This document shows, one piece after another, positions 10,712 through 19,047 of a DNA stretch of 64,000 nt. Numbering within the stretch: the first letter of the stretch is position 1; every line of letters begins with the position of its first letter. A program made the position numbers and the translations under genes. The DNA lies in contig NZ_FNLM01000034.1 of NCBI RefSeq assembly GCF_900105725.1, forward strand, positions 3,224,001 to 3,288,000, given 5' to 3'. This DNA comes from Gordonia westfalica (GTDB taxonomy: Bacteria; Actinomycetota; Actinomycetes; Mycobacteriales; Mycobacteriaceae). Under the pieces are notes generated by a model, which was given only the letters and a program-made list of their open reading frames with translations, searched no databases and had not been told where the DNA came from.

Positions 10712-10732
10712 ACCGACTGTTCGGTTGGTAAT
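10712..10732 (-). promoter_or_regulatory. probable PaaR operator and paaA promoter
   Basis: On the minus strand this site reads ATT followed by ACCAACCGAACAGTCGGT. The same 21-base element occurs at 13171 and 13914 next to the other paa promoters. A TACTAT -10 hexamer (complement of 10731-10736) abuts its upstream edge, so a bound repressor would cover the transcription start of paaABCDE-K. Confidence 0.75.
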
Positions 10733-10772
10733 AGTATGTACGACAGTGAGCCGGAGCACAACCGCGCCGGCG

Positions 10773-11552
10773 TCAGGAACCGACGAAGACCGGCTTCTCC
10801 TTGGCGAGGAACGCTGACACCGCGGCCCGATGGTCGACGCCGGCACCCAGCCTGACCTGCGCATGGAGTTCGCGATCGAGTGCGGCGTCGAGGCCGTCGG
10901 CCGACGCGGCGACAAGGGATTTGATCTCGCGGTAGGCCGCGGTCGGCCCCTCCGACAGCGCACGGGCGGTCTCCCGAGCAACATCGACGACATCCTCGTC
11001 GTCGACGACCAGGTGGACCAGACCCCAGTCCAATGCCTTCTGCGCACCGACCTTCTCGCCGAGAAGCAGCAGAGCACGGGCGCGGTCGGCACCGAGACGC
11101 TGCACCAGGGAGTAACTGAGACCCGAGTCGCTCGCGAGGGCTATACCGCTGAAGGCCGTCGCAAACGAGGTCTTGCGACCGGCGATCCGGATGTCGGTGG
11201 CCAGCACCAGACCCCAGCCCGCGCCCACGCACGCACCGGGGACGGCGGACACGACGGGCACCCGCAGCGCCGCCAGGGCACGAACGAGCGGGTTGTAGTG
11301 CTCGGCCACCGTGTTCATCGCGGTGGACGGGTCGGACTCGAGTGCGGTGACGTGCTCGGCGAGATCCTGTCCGACACAGAAATTTCTACCCTCCGCAGTG
11401 AGGAGCACCGCACGGACGGACGGGTCGGCAGCGGCGGTGGTCACCGCTTCCAGGAACGCGACCTTCGTCGCCGCATCCAATGCGTTGTGCGCCTGTGCGC
11501 GGGCCAGGGTGAGGATGGCCAGCCCGTCCGCGATGTCGATGGTCACGGTCAT
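10773..11552 (-). CDS. paaG: enoyl-CoA hydratase/isomerase PaaG-like
   Basis: Crotonase-fold protein, 259 residues. PaaG isomerises ring-epoxyphenylacetyl-CoA to the oxepin-CoA that PaaZ opens. Visible: the N-terminal LTLARAQAHNALD, RNFCVGQDLAEH (the FxxGxDL element of the oxyanion hole and active site typical of PaaG), and VPGACVGAGWGLVLATDIRIA with Asp after the GGG-type loop. The start at 11552 overlaps the paaH stop as ATGA. Last gene of paaF-H-G. The split of G versus F roles between the two crotonases here is from sequence likeness and could be tested. Confidence 0.85.
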   Translation of the reverse strand: MTVTIDIADGLAILTLARAQAHNALDAATKVAFLEAVTTAAADPSVRAVLLTAEGRNFCVGQDLAEHVTALESDPSTAMNTVAEHYNPLVRALAALRVPVVSAVPGACVGAGWGLVLATDIRIAGRKTSFATAFSGIALASDSGLSYSLVQRLGADRARALLLLGEKVGAQKALDWGLVHLVVDDEDVVDVARETARALSEGPTAAYREIKSLVAASADGLDAALDRELHAQVRLGAGVDHRAAVSAFLAKEKPVFVGS

Positions 11553-12412
11553 GATATCGAGCCTTCCCACTCGTGGAACCCGCGGCCGGACTTGCGTCCG
11601 AGGTCACCGCGAGCGACTTTGTCACGTAACAGCTGCGGCGGCGAGAAGCGCTCGCCCAGCGTGCTTTCGAGGTGTTCGGCGATGGCCAGACGCACGTCGA
11701 GTCCGACGAGATCGGTGGAACGCAGCGGCCCCATCGGATGTCGATATCCCAGTTCCATCGCGCGGTCGATCGACTCCGCGTCGGCGACGCCGTCTTCCAG
11801 CATCCGAATCGCCTCGAGCCCCAGGCACACCCCCAGTCGACTCGTGGCAAAGCCAGGCGAATCATTCACCAGGACCTCGGATTTCCCGAGCATGGACACC
11901 CACCCGCCGACCACGTCCACGACAGAAGCCGAGGTCGACGGCGCCCGGACGATCTCCACCAGGGACGAGGCCGGCACGGGGTTGAAGAAGTGCATACCGA
12001 TGAAGCGCCTCGGATCGGTGAGCGCGGCGCCCAGTTCGGCGATGGAGATGGAACTGGTGTTGGAGGCGATGACCGTGCGCGCCCCCACCGAATCCTCCAC
12101 GGCCGTCAGGACATCGACCTTGAGAACCGGAACCTCGGGCACCGCCTCCACCACGAGATCGGTGTCGGTGGCCAGATCGTGAACCGCGGCGACCGCCGAC
12201 ACCCGGCCCGCCACCTCGTCGACTTCTCGACCGTCGAGCTTGCCGCGCTCGTCGGCACGACGCAGTCCGGTGACGACGCGGTCGAGTGCGGCCTGCCGGT
12301 CGGCGGTCTCGACGATGGTCACCATCGATCCGAGCGTCGCGAACACCTGCGCAATGCCGGCACCCATCCGGCCGCCACCCACCACCCCGACTCGTACGGG
12401 AATTCCGGTCAT
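11549..12412 (-). CDS. paaH: 3-hydroxyacyl-CoA dehydrogenase PaaH-like
   Basis: NAD-dependent dehydrogenase for the beta-oxidation part of phenylacetate breakdown. 287 residues: Rossmann domain VGVVGGGRMGAGIAQVFA, VVEAVPE, SNTSSISIAELG, then HFFNPVPASSLVEIV with the catalytic His, and the C-terminal domain DSPGFATSRLGVCLGLEAIRMLEDG. This is a single 3HCDH module, unlike the double-module PaaH of E. coli. The ATG at 12412 overlaps the preceding crotonase stop as ATGA. Confidence 0.88.
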   Translation of the reverse strand: MTGIPVRVGVVGGGRMGAGIAQVFATLGSMVTIVETADRQAALDRVVTGLRRADERGKLDGREVDEVAGRVSAVAAVHDLATDTDLVVEAVPEVPVLKVDVLTAVEDSVGARTVIASNTSSISIAELGAALTDPRRFIGMHFFNPVPASSLVEIVRAPSTSASVVDVVGGWVSMLGKSEVLVNDSPGFATSRLGVCLGLEAIRMLEDGVADAESIDRAMELGYRHPMGPLRSTDLVGLDVRLAIAEHLESTLGERFSPPQLLRDKVARGDLGRKSGRGFHEWEGSIS

Positions 12413-13140
12413 CGTTTCCTCTCCAGGAACGCGGTCATCCGCTCCTGCTTGTCCTCGGTCTCGAAAAGCACTGCCTGCGCGATGTCGTCGGCCCATGAAT
12501 GCGCCCCCGGCGCATTCAGAATGGTCTTGGTCAGCCTCAGAGCCAGCGGCGACTGCCGCACGATCCGGTCGACGACCCGGTGCGCGGCGGACACGTGGTC
12601 GTCGACGACCACCAGAACCAGGCCCGCCTGCTGAGCGGCCTCCGCGTCGAGACTGCGCCCACCGAGCAACACCTGCTTGGCCACCGACGTGCCGACCAGC
12701 GCGGGCAATCGGTAGCTCGCCCCCGCGGCGGCGAGGATGCCGAGCCCGGGTTCGGGGTTGCCGAACACCGCGGTCGGGGTGGCGATCCGGATGTCGCACG
12801 CATAGGACAACTCAGCGCCCCCGCCGAGGGCATAGCCGCTCACCGCGGCGACCGTCGGCAGCGGCAGCGATGCGACGCGGTCGAACAGCGACCGGTTGAT
12901 ACCGGCCAGCGCGTCCTCGCGGCGACGGTCGCGGAGTTCGGCGATGTCAGCGCCGCCGGCGAAATCGTCACCGCGACCCACCAGCACGACCGGCTTGGGA
13001 TCACGCTCGATCCGGGCGCACGCGTCGTGCAGTTCGGCGATCATCGCGGCGTTGATGGCGTTGCGTCGGGCGGGCCGGTTCAGCGTGATGACGAACCGGT
13101 CATCGCGCTCCTCGACCTCGACGGTCTGCGCGTCGGACAT
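12409..13140 (-). CDS. paaF: enoyl-CoA hydratase PaaF-like
   Basis: Crotonase-fold hydratase of 243 residues, predicted to hydrate the enoyl-CoA formed after ring opening. It shows FVITLNRPARRNAINAAM, DDFAGGADIAELRD (oxyanion hole) and VSGYALGGGAELSYACDIRIATPTAVFGNPEPGLG. Both catalytic positions are kept: Glu in the GGGAEL segment and Glu in GNPEPGLG. First gene of paaF-H-G; a GGAG ribosome site precedes the ATG at 13140. Divergent from paaR with an operator in the gap. Confidence 0.85.
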   Translation of the reverse strand: MSDAQTVEVEERDDRFVITLNRPARRNAINAAMIAELHDACARIERDPKPVVLVGRGDDFAGGADIAELRDRRREDALAGINRSLFDRVASLPLPTVAAVSGYALGGGAELSYACDIRIATPTAVFGNPEPGLGILAAAGASYRLPALVGTSVAKQVLLGGRSLDAEAAQQAGLVLVVVDDHVSAAHRVVDRIVRQSPLALRLTKTILNAPGAHSWADDIAQAVLFETEDKQERMTAFLERKR

Positions 13141-13170
13141 CTGGACTCCTCACTCGATGGGGTCACAGTA

Positions 13171-13191
13171 ACCAACCTTTCGGTCGGTAAT
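13171..13191. promoter_or_regulatory. probable PaaR operator in the paaF-paaR gap
   Basis: Plus strand ACCAACCTTTCGGTCGGT then AAT; on the minus strand ATT-ACCGACCGAAAGGTTGGT, the same element as at 10712 and 13914. It lies between the divergent paaF and paaR starts, so it can serve both paaF-H-G and paaR autoregulation. Confidence 0.75.
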
Positions 13192-13244
13192 CAATACCCG
13201 GTCGCCTGCCGGTTGACCGATTGCATGCGGGAGGAGATGACAAG

Positions 13245-13865
13245 ATGTTGGACATGGCCAGCACTCGAGCACCCCGCAGAACCGGTCGGCCGGGCCGACC
13301 CGGGTACGACCTCGACTCACTCCTCGCAGTCGCGGTCAAGGTGTTCAACGACAAGGGCTACGACGGCACCAGCATGGACGCCCTCGCCGAGCGCCTCGGC
13401 ATCAGCAAGTCGTCGATCTACCACCACGTGGCAGGCAAGGAAGAGCTACTCGAGCTGGCACTGAACCGCGCCCTCAACGCACTGTTCGCCGTCACCGTCG
13501 AGGCGCAGGCGACCGAGGGCCGCTACATCGACAGACTGGAATACCTGGTCAGGCGCAGTGTCGACATCCTGGTGGCCGAGCTCCCGTACGTCACCCTGCT
13601 GTTGCGGGTCCGCGGCAACTCCACGGTCGAACGCCGCGCGATGGCCCGTCGGCGCGAGTTCGACACGTTCGTCTCCGAGCTCGTCACCGCGGCCGCCGAC
13701 GAAGGCGATCTCAACCCCGAGATCGACCCCGCACTGGTCGCGCGCCTGCTCTTCGGCACCGTGAACTCGCTCATCGAGTGGTACCGCCCCCGGACCGGCG
13801 GCTCGGCCGCCGAGCTCGGCGACGCCGTCGTCGCCCTGACCTTCGACGGCCTGCGTCGTAGCTGA
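13245..13865 (+). CDS. paaR: TetR family regulator, probable PaaR
   Basis: About 206 residues. N-terminal TetR helix-turn-helix: LAVAVKVFNDKGYDGTSMDALAERLGISKSSIYHHVAGKEELLELAL. The C-terminal domain should bind phenylacetyl-CoA or a related thioester, by analogy with actinobacterial and Thermus PaaR. It sits between the divergent paa operons and three identical operators. The ATG at 13245 has a GGGAGGAG site 8 bases upstream; a second ATG nine bases later is possible. Confidence 0.85.
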   Translation: MLDMASTRAPRRTGRPGRPGYDLDSLLAVAVKVFNDKGYDGTSMDALAERLGISKSSIYHHVAGKEELLELALNRALNALFAVTVEAQATEGRYIDRLEYLVRRSVDILVAELPYVTLLLRVRGNSTVERRAMARRREFDTFVSELVTAAADEGDLNPEIDPALVARLLFGTVNSLIEWYRPRTGGSAAELGDAVVALTFDGLRRS

Positions 13866-13913
13866 CGCCCAGCCACCCTCTCTTGACAATTCCCAACCCT
13901 CGCAGCGATGGTA

Positions 13914-13934
13914 ATTACCGACCGAACGTACGGT
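13914..13934 (+). promoter_or_regulatory. probable PaaR operator upstream of paaZ
   Basis: Reads ATT then ACCGACCGAACGTACGGT, the third copy of the paa operator. It ends 13 bases before the paaZ GTG. A TTGACA hexamer lies at 13883-13888 and TAATTA at 13912-13917, but their 23-base spacing is not canonical, so the exact promoter is uncertain. Confidence 0.7.
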
Positions 13935-13947
13935 GGATGGAGTTGAT

Positions 13948-15987
13948 GTGACCAGACTGCTCGAGAGCTACGCACAAGGACGATGGTTCACCGCTGACGA
14001 CGCGGGATCGGTGGTGACTAGCGCGGTGGACGGCAGCGATGTCGCGCGCATCTCGTCATCGGGTCTGGATGTGGCGGGCATGGTCGCCCACGCCCGGGCG
14101 GTCGGCGGGCCCGCATTGCGCGCCCTGACCTTCCATGAGCGTGCGGGGCTGCTCAAACAGCTCGGGCTCACACTGATGGCGGGCAAAGAGGAGTTCTACG
14201 AACTCTCGACTTCCACCGGTGCGACGACACGGGATTCGGCTGTCGACATCGACGGCGGCATCGGCACCGTGCTCAGCTACGCGAGCAAAGCTCGTCGCGA
14301 ATTGCCCAACGACACCGTCTATCTCGACGGCGGTGTGGAGCAGCTCGGCAAGAAGGGCACCTTCCTCGGCCGGCACATCTACACCCCGCGGCACGGGGTG
14401 GCCGTGCAGATCAATGCCTTCAACTTCCCGGTCTGGGGTTTCCTGGAGAAACTCGCACCCGCCTTCATCGCGGGTGTCCCCTCGATCATCAAGCCTGCCA
14501 GTCAGACCGCCTACCTCACCGAGCTCGTCGTCCGGCGGATCATCGAGAGCTGCCTGCTGCCCGAGGGATCGATCCAGCTGATCTGCGGCAGCACGGACGA
14601 TCTGCTCGACCATCTCGACGGACAGGATTCGGTGGCGTTCACCGGCTCGGCCGCGACCGCGGCACTGCTGCGCTCGCATCCGGGCATCGTCGCCGCCGGT
14701 ACCCATTTCACCGCCGAGGCCGACTCGCTCAACGCATCGATCCTGGGACCCGATGTCGCCGTTGATGATCCGGAGTTCGACCTGTTCGTCAAGCAACTCG
14801 TCACCGAGATGACCGTGAAGGCCGGCCAGAAGTGTACCGCGATCCGTCGGGCCCTCGTCCCGGCCGACCGGGTGGATGCCGTCATCGAAGCCACCAGTGC
14901 ACGATTGGCGAAGGTGGTGGTCGGAGACCCCCGTGCCGATGGGGTCACGATGGGCGCCCTGGCGAGTCTCGAGCAGCGCGAGGAGGTCCGCACCTCCGTT
15001 CGCGGCCTCACCAAATCCGCCGAGATCGTCTTCGGCGACCCCGAACATGTCGACGCGGTGGGCACCGGCACCGAATCCGGCGCTTTCATGTCCCCGATAC
15101 TGCTGCGCGCCAATGACAACGACGCCACCGAACCCCACGACATCGAGGCGTTCGGCCCGGTCTCGACCGTCATCGGCTACACCGACACCGCCGACGCCGT
15201 CGCGCTGGCCGCCCGCGGTCAGGGCAGCCTCGTGGCCTCGCTGGTCACCAAGGACACCGGCGTGGCCCGGGAGATCGTCCTGGGTCTTGCGCCGTACCAC
15301 GGGCGCGTACTGGTCCTGAACAGCGAGGACGCCCGCGAGTCGACCGGACACGGGTCGCCGCTGCCGGTCCTGGTGCACGGCGGCCCCGGCCGTGCCGGCG
15401 GCGGCGAGGAACTCGGCGGCATCCGCGGTGTGCTGCATTACATGCAGCGCACGGCCGTCCAGGGCACACCCGATGTACTCACCGCGGTCGGCAACAGCTG
15501 GGTCACCGGGTCGCGACGCCACCTCGGCGACGTTCATCCCTTCCGGAAGAACATGGCGGAGTTGCGTATCGGGGACACCATCGTCGGCGGTCCACGACAG
15601 GTGACGCTCGCCGACATCGACCATTTCGCCGAGTTCACCGGCGACACGTTCTATGCGCACACCGACGCGGAGGCTGCTGCGGCGAATCCCCTGTTCGGCG
15701 GCATCGTCGCGCACGGCTATCTCGTGGTGTCGCTGGCCGCGGGCCTGTTCGTCGAACCGAACCCCGGTCCTGTGCTGGCCAATTTCGGCGTCGACACTCT
15801 CCGGTTCCTCACCCCGGTCAAGGCCGACGACAGCCTCACCGTCACTCTCACCGCCAAGCAGCTGACCCCACGCCAGAGCGCCGATTGCGGCGAGGTGCGC
15901 TGGGATGCGGTGGTGACCAACCAGAACGACGACGTCGTCGCCACCTACGACGTCCTGACCCTCGTCGCGAAGGAGGCACAGCAATGA
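13948..15987 (+). CDS. paaZ: oxepin-CoA hydrolase / aldehyde dehydrogenase PaaZ
   Basis: Bifunctional fusion of 679 residues, matching PaaZ of E. coli in size and order. The N-terminal aldehyde dehydrogenase domain (about 1-520) oxidises the ring-opened semialdehyde: FNFPVWGFLEKLAPAFIAGVPSIIKPA, FTGSAATAALL, catalytic Cys in KAGQKCTAIRRAL. The C-terminal MaoC-like hotdog hydratase (about 535-679) opens oxepin-CoA: DIDHFAEFTGDTFYAHTDAEAAAANPLFGGIVAHGYLVVSLAAGL carries the Asp/His hydratase motif. I chose GTG 13948 for its GGAG at 5-base spacing; GTG 13933 is less likely because it overlaps the operator. Its stop overlaps the next gene as ATGA. Confidence 0.96.
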   Translation: MTRLLESYAQGRWFTADDAGSVVTSAVDGSDVARISSSGLDVAGMVAHARAVGGPALRALTFHERAGLLKQLGLTLMAGKEEFYELSTSTGATTRDSAVDIDGGIGTVLSYASKARRELPNDTVYLDGGVEQLGKKGTFLGRHIYTPRHGVAVQINAFNFPVWGFLEKLAPAFIAGVPSIIKPASQTAYLTELVVRRIIESCLLPEGSIQLICGSTDDLLDHLDGQDSVAFTGSAATAALLRSHPGIVAAGTHFTAEADSLNASILGPDVAVDDPEFDLFVKQLVTEMTVKAGQKCTAIRRALVPADRVDAVIEATSARLAKVVVGDPRADGVTMGALASLEQREEVRTSVRGLTKSAEIVFGDPEHVDAVGTGTESGAFMSPILLRANDNDATEPHDIEAFGPVSTVIGYTDTADAVALAARGQGSLVASLVTKDTGVAREIVLGLAPYHGRVLVLNSEDARESTGHGSPLPVLVHGGPGRAGGGEELGGIRGVLHYMQRTAVQGTPDVLTAVGNSWVTGSRRHLGDVHPFRKNMAELRIGDTIVGGPRQVTLADIDHFAEFTGDTFYAHTDAEAAAANPLFGGIVAHGYLVVSLAAGLFVEPNPGPVLANFGVDTLRFLTPVKADDSLTVTLTAKQLTPRQSADCGEVRWDAVVTNQNDDVVATYDVLTLVAKEAQQ

Positions 15988-16298
15988 GCGTGCGCGTCGC
16001 CGTCTGTTACGGACAGCCCACCGATACCGAGGCCTTCGACGAGTACTACAGGCGCGTACACATCCGGCTTGCGAGTCGAGTGCCGGGACTGCGGGAGTTC
16101 ACCTGGGGCAAGGTGACGTCTATGGACGGCACCGCCCCGCCCTACTACGCCATCGCCAGTCTGTATTTCGACGACGACGCCGCGCTTCGGGCAGGACTCG
16201 CGTCCCCGGAGATGGCCGCGGCGGGCAAGGACGTCCGCAACTTCGCGACCGAGCCGGTGTCGATGTTCATCCACACCGAAGAGACTGTCGGTCCGTGA
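15984..16298 (+). CDS. EthD family protein
   Basis: A 104-residue EthD-type ferredoxin-like barrel protein: VRVAVCYGQPTDTEAFDEYYRRVHIRLASRVPGLREFTWGK and the C-terminal SPEMAAAGKDVRNFATEPVSMFI are family hallmarks (HxxLxxxxPG element). Small EthD proteins often accompany catabolic oxygenase systems, but their reaction is usually unknown. It overlaps both paaZ (ATGA) and paaI (GTGA), so tight coupling points to a role in phenylacetate breakdown, perhaps detoxifying or trapping a reactive intermediate. Confidence 0.85.
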   Translation: MSVRVAVCYGQPTDTEAFDEYYRRVHIRLASRVPGLREFTWGKVTSMDGTAPPYYAIASLYFDDDAALRAGLASPEMAAAGKDVRNFATEPVSMFIHTEETVGP

Positions 16299-16723
16299 GT
16301 CGCGTGACCGCCGTGCACGACGATTCCCGCCGACACCAGATCGCCCGCAGCATGTTCGATGCCGATCTCGCGTCCAGCGCCCTCGGCATCGAGTTGCTCG
16401 AACTCGACGACGGCCTCGCGCGCGCTGCCATGACGGTCACCGAGCGCATGGTCAATGGCCACGGCATCACGCACGGCGGTTTCGTCTTCCTCCTGGCCGA
16501 CACCACGTTCGCGCTGGCCTGCAACAGCCACGACGCCGCAGCCGTCGCCGCACGCGCCGACATCCGCTACCTGCGCCCCACTCACCAGGGCGACCGGCTG
16601 ACTGCGTCAGCGGTCGAACGCGCACGCTTCGGCCGGAACGGGATCTACGACGTCACGGTGCGCGTCGGCGACGAGGTGGTCGCCGAGTTCCGCGGGGACA
16701 GCCGCACCATCGGGCGGCCCTGA
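16295..16723 (+). CDS. paaI: hydroxyphenylacetyl-CoA thioesterase PaaI
   Basis: Hotdog-fold thioesterase of 142 residues that releases CoA from dead-end ring-hydroxylated or hydrated phenylacetyl-CoA products. VNGHGITHGGFVFLLADTTFALACNSH carries the HGG(F) and active-site Asp region of PaaI, and ADIRYLRPTHQGDRLTASA is typical. Start GTG 16295 overlaps the EthD stop. Last gene of paaZ-ethD-paaI. Confidence 0.93.
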   Translation: MSRVTAVHDDSRRHQIARSMFDADLASSALGIELLELDDGLARAAMTVTERMVNGHGITHGGFVFLLADTTFALACNSHDAAAVAARADIRYLRPTHQGDRLTASAVERARFGRNGIYDVTVRVGDEVVAEFRGDSRTIGRP

Positions 16724-16808
16724 CGGCGTGCCTCCGCGCATCACCGACGTCATCCACAGCGCCGACGAGTAGCCTCCGGAGGCCACTCTGTCGACTAGGG
16801 TCTGCGGT

Positions 16809-17444
16809 GTGGAGTTCCTGCTGATCATCGTCGTGGCACTGCTCGCGATCATCGCGGTGGTCGTCATCTTCAACTTCCTGGGCAACCGCAAGGCCCGACA
16901 AGCCGAGGCCGACGCCCTGCGCAACCGCACCTACCGGCCCGGCGACCCCTTCTCCTCGGCCGACGACGACTCGGTCTACGGCGACCCGCGCGAGCTCAAG
17001 CCCGGCGACCTCGTCGAACTGCGCGGGGAGACGTACGCGGTGCGCGGCACGGTGCGACTGACCCAGGACGGCTACACCTGGACCGAGAACTTCCTCGACA
17101 CGGGACTCGGCGCCAAGGCGTGGATCTCGGTCGAGGACGATCCCGACCTCGAGGTCGTGCTGTGGCATGAGCTGTCCGGCGTCGTCGCCGAGCCCGGACC
17201 CGACACGGTCGAGGTCGAGGGCCGCCGCTATCACTCCGAGGAGGCCGGCAGTGCGCGGTTCACCTCGGCGGGCACCACCGGGGTCGCGACCTCCGGCCGG
17301 ATGGCCTACCACGACTACCAGGCAGGGGACGACCGGTTGTCCTTCGAAGACTACGGCAGCGGCTGGGAATGCGCGCGCGGCGAGCTCCTCACCCGGGCCG
17401 ATTACCGGATCTTCCCCAGCAACCCCTCCGACCAGAACATCTGA
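16809..17444 (+). CDS. DUF4178 domain membrane protein
   Basis: 211 residues: one N-terminal membrane helix (FLLIIVVALLAIIAVVVIFNFLG), a short charged linker, then a DUF4178 beta-rich domain (LKPGDLVELRGETYAVRGTVRLTQDGYTWTENFLDTG, then WISVEDDPDLEVVLWHE). DUF4178 function is not established; such proteins co-occur with DUF350 and aminopropyltransferases. GTG start at 16809. First gene of a five-gene operon through 20613; likely a cytoplasmic domain tethered to the membrane. Confidence 0.82.
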   Translation: MEFLLIIVVALLAIIAVVVIFNFLGNRKARQAEADALRNRTYRPGDPFSSADDDSVYGDPRELKPGDLVELRGETYAVRGTVRLTQDGYTWTENFLDTGLGAKAWISVEDDPDLEVVLWHELSGVVAEPGPDTVEVEGRRYHSEEAGSARFTSAGTTGVATSGRMAYHDYQAGDDRLSFEDYGSGWECARGELLTRADYRIFPSNPSDQNI

Positions 17445-17466
17445 GCGACGAAGGACTGCGAGACAC

Positions 17467-18003
17467 ATGTCAGAACAGCCCGGCGTGGCCGTCGCCCGCC
17501 TGCCCGTTGCCTACGCAGACACCGGTGCGGCCCAGCTCGGCTTCTCCCTCGACGCCGCGCTGCAGGAACCCCTGGCCCGGGAAGACGGGAAGATCGACGG
17601 CATCACCGTGTCCGTCCGGTTGCTCGGTGCAAGCCATCAGATCGTCGTCGACGACGGCGCGCGGCGCATCTGCGAGACCGTCGCGTGCCTGCCCGACGTG
17701 ACCTCGGCCCTGCCCGAGAACTTCCAGGAGAGCGGTTACGTCTTCAGCTCCCGGATCGAGAAGGTCACCGAGCACCAGTTGGCCGCGCTCGTCGAACAAC
17801 TCGGGGTCCGCGTCACCGAACAGATGGCATCGGGCAATCCGAGTGTGATGGGCGTCTTCCCGGGCGATCCCCACGCGGTGACCGCGATCGTCTCCGACTC
17901 GTCGGCGGAGGAGATCTCGTGGCACACCTGGCACACCTACCCGCAGGCCGGTGAGGTGGTCATCACGACCAGCGTGATCAACCGCGGGGCCGCGCGAGCA
18001 TGA
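17467..18003 (+). CDS. DUF2617 family protein
   Basis: A 178-residue soluble protein. The first half (DTGAAQLGFSLDAALQEPL, VSVRLLGASHQIVVDDGARRICETVACLP) and the C-terminal half (WHTWHTYPQAGEVVITTSVI) match the DUF2617 family, which is actinobacterial and uncharacterised. No catalytic motif is evident. It starts 22 bases after the DUF4178 gene and overlaps the DUF4247 gene as ATGA, so it belongs to that operon. Confidence 0.78.
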   Translation: MSEQPGVAVARLPVAYADTGAAQLGFSLDAALQEPLAREDGKIDGITVSVRLLGASHQIVVDDGARRICETVACLPDVTSALPENFQESGYVFSSRIEKVTEHQLAALVEQLGVRVTEQMASGNPSVMGVFPGDPHAVTAIVSDSSAEEISWHTWHTYPQAGEVVITTSVINRGAARA

Positions 18004-18539
18004 CCCACCCACCCCCGTCCCCCGACCAGCCGGCGCCCGATCCGCGCCGCCGGCTCAACAGGATCCGCAACATCATCATCGGCGTCATCGTGGTGATCAC
18101 GATCTTCGCCTTGCTCGGCGCATGCGGTGCCCGGGCCCTGCGCGGCGGCGGGCTGGGCGGTTCGGCCCGCGACTACATCTCGCAGAACTACGAACGCAAC
18201 ACCACGCTCGACGACGGGGACGTGGACGCCTACGTGGCCGAGGGCACCCCCGCCGAGGTGGCCGAGGACATCCGCGACGCCGAGCGCCCCACCGACCAGC
18301 GCGCCGGGACGTCGGGAACCGGCAATGTCGCGGGCACCCAGTTCCTCCAGTACCCCGACTATCTGGTCGCTCTGTTTCCCTACGCCGCCAACCAGACCCG
18401 CGTGATGCTGAGCCGCGATTACCGATCGGGCTACAACCGGTACCACAACTACGTCGGCGCCTATTGGGTTCCGACGCCGGGATATTCCGGCAGCGGGAGC
18501 AGCAACCGCGGCGGCGGCAGTGGAGGTGGCGGCAAATGA
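18000..18539 (+). CDS. DUF4247 family membrane protein
   Basis: 179 residues: basic N-terminus, a membrane helix at about 24-42 (NIIIGVIVVITIFALLGAC) that ends in LGAC, a possible lipobox with Cys42 although the preceding region is long, then an extracytoplasmic domain with DYISQNYERN and QFLQYPDYLVALFPYAANQTRVMLSRDYRSGYNRYHNYVG, and a Gly/Ser-rich tail. DUF4247 has no known function. It may be a lipoprotein or a single-pass membrane protein. Third gene of the DUF4178 operon. Confidence 0.75.
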   Translation: MTHPPPSPDQPAPDPRRRLNRIRNIIIGVIVVITIFALLGACGARALRGGGLGGSARDYISQNYERNTTLDDGDVDAYVAEGTPAEVAEDIRDAERPTDQRAGTSGTGNVAGTQFLQYPDYLVALFPYAANQTRVMLSRDYRSGYNRYHNYVGAYWVPTPGYSGSGSSNRGGGSGGGGK

Positions 18540-18608
18540 CTGCCCTCCAGAGTTCTCGCGATCGATCCCCCCAGACCGAAACCACGGCCCGAACCCACGG
18601 AGACGACC

Positions 18609-19034
18609 ATGCTCGCTGACCTGACCGAGAACGCCTACGCCGCAGGTGCCTATGCGGGCGTCGGAGTGATCCTGATGATCGTGTCCTTCGCGATCGTCGA
18701 TCTGCTGACCCCGGGCAAGCTGCGTCAACAGGTCTGGTCCGAACGCAACCGCAATGCCGGAATCCTGGTCGGCGCCAACCTCTTCGCGGTCGCGATCATC
18801 GTGACCGCCGCCATCGTGGCCAGCGAGGGCCACCTGCTCGAGGGACTCACCTACACGGTGGTCTACTCGGCGATCGGCCTGGTCGTGATGGGGGTGACCT
18901 TCCTGGTCATCGATGCGCTCACCCCCGGCAGACTCGGGGAGATCCTCGTGCAGCCGGAGAGCCATCCGGCGGTGTGGGTGCAGGCCATCGCGCACATCGG
19001 GGTGGCCATCATCATCGCCGCCTCCATCCTGTGA
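18609..19034 (+). CDS. DUF350 membrane protein
   Basis: 141 residues with four predicted membrane helices and internal two-fold similarity: VDLLTPGKLRQQVWSERNRNAG and IDALTPGRLGEILVQPESHPAVW follow helices 1 and 3. This is DUF350 (YjfL-like). Function unknown. It starts 69 bases after the DUF4247 gene and is followed after 13 bases by the aminopropyltransferase gene. A paralogue with a frameshift lies at 36005-36432. Confidence 0.85.
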   Translation: MLADLTENAYAAGAYAGVGVILMIVSFAIVDLLTPGKLRQQVWSERNRNAGILVGANLFAVAIIVTAAIVASEGHLLEGLTYTVVYSAIGLVVMGVTFLVIDALTPGRLGEILVQPESHPAVWVQAIAHIGVAIIIAASIL

Positions 19035-19047
19035 CTACCCACATCCT

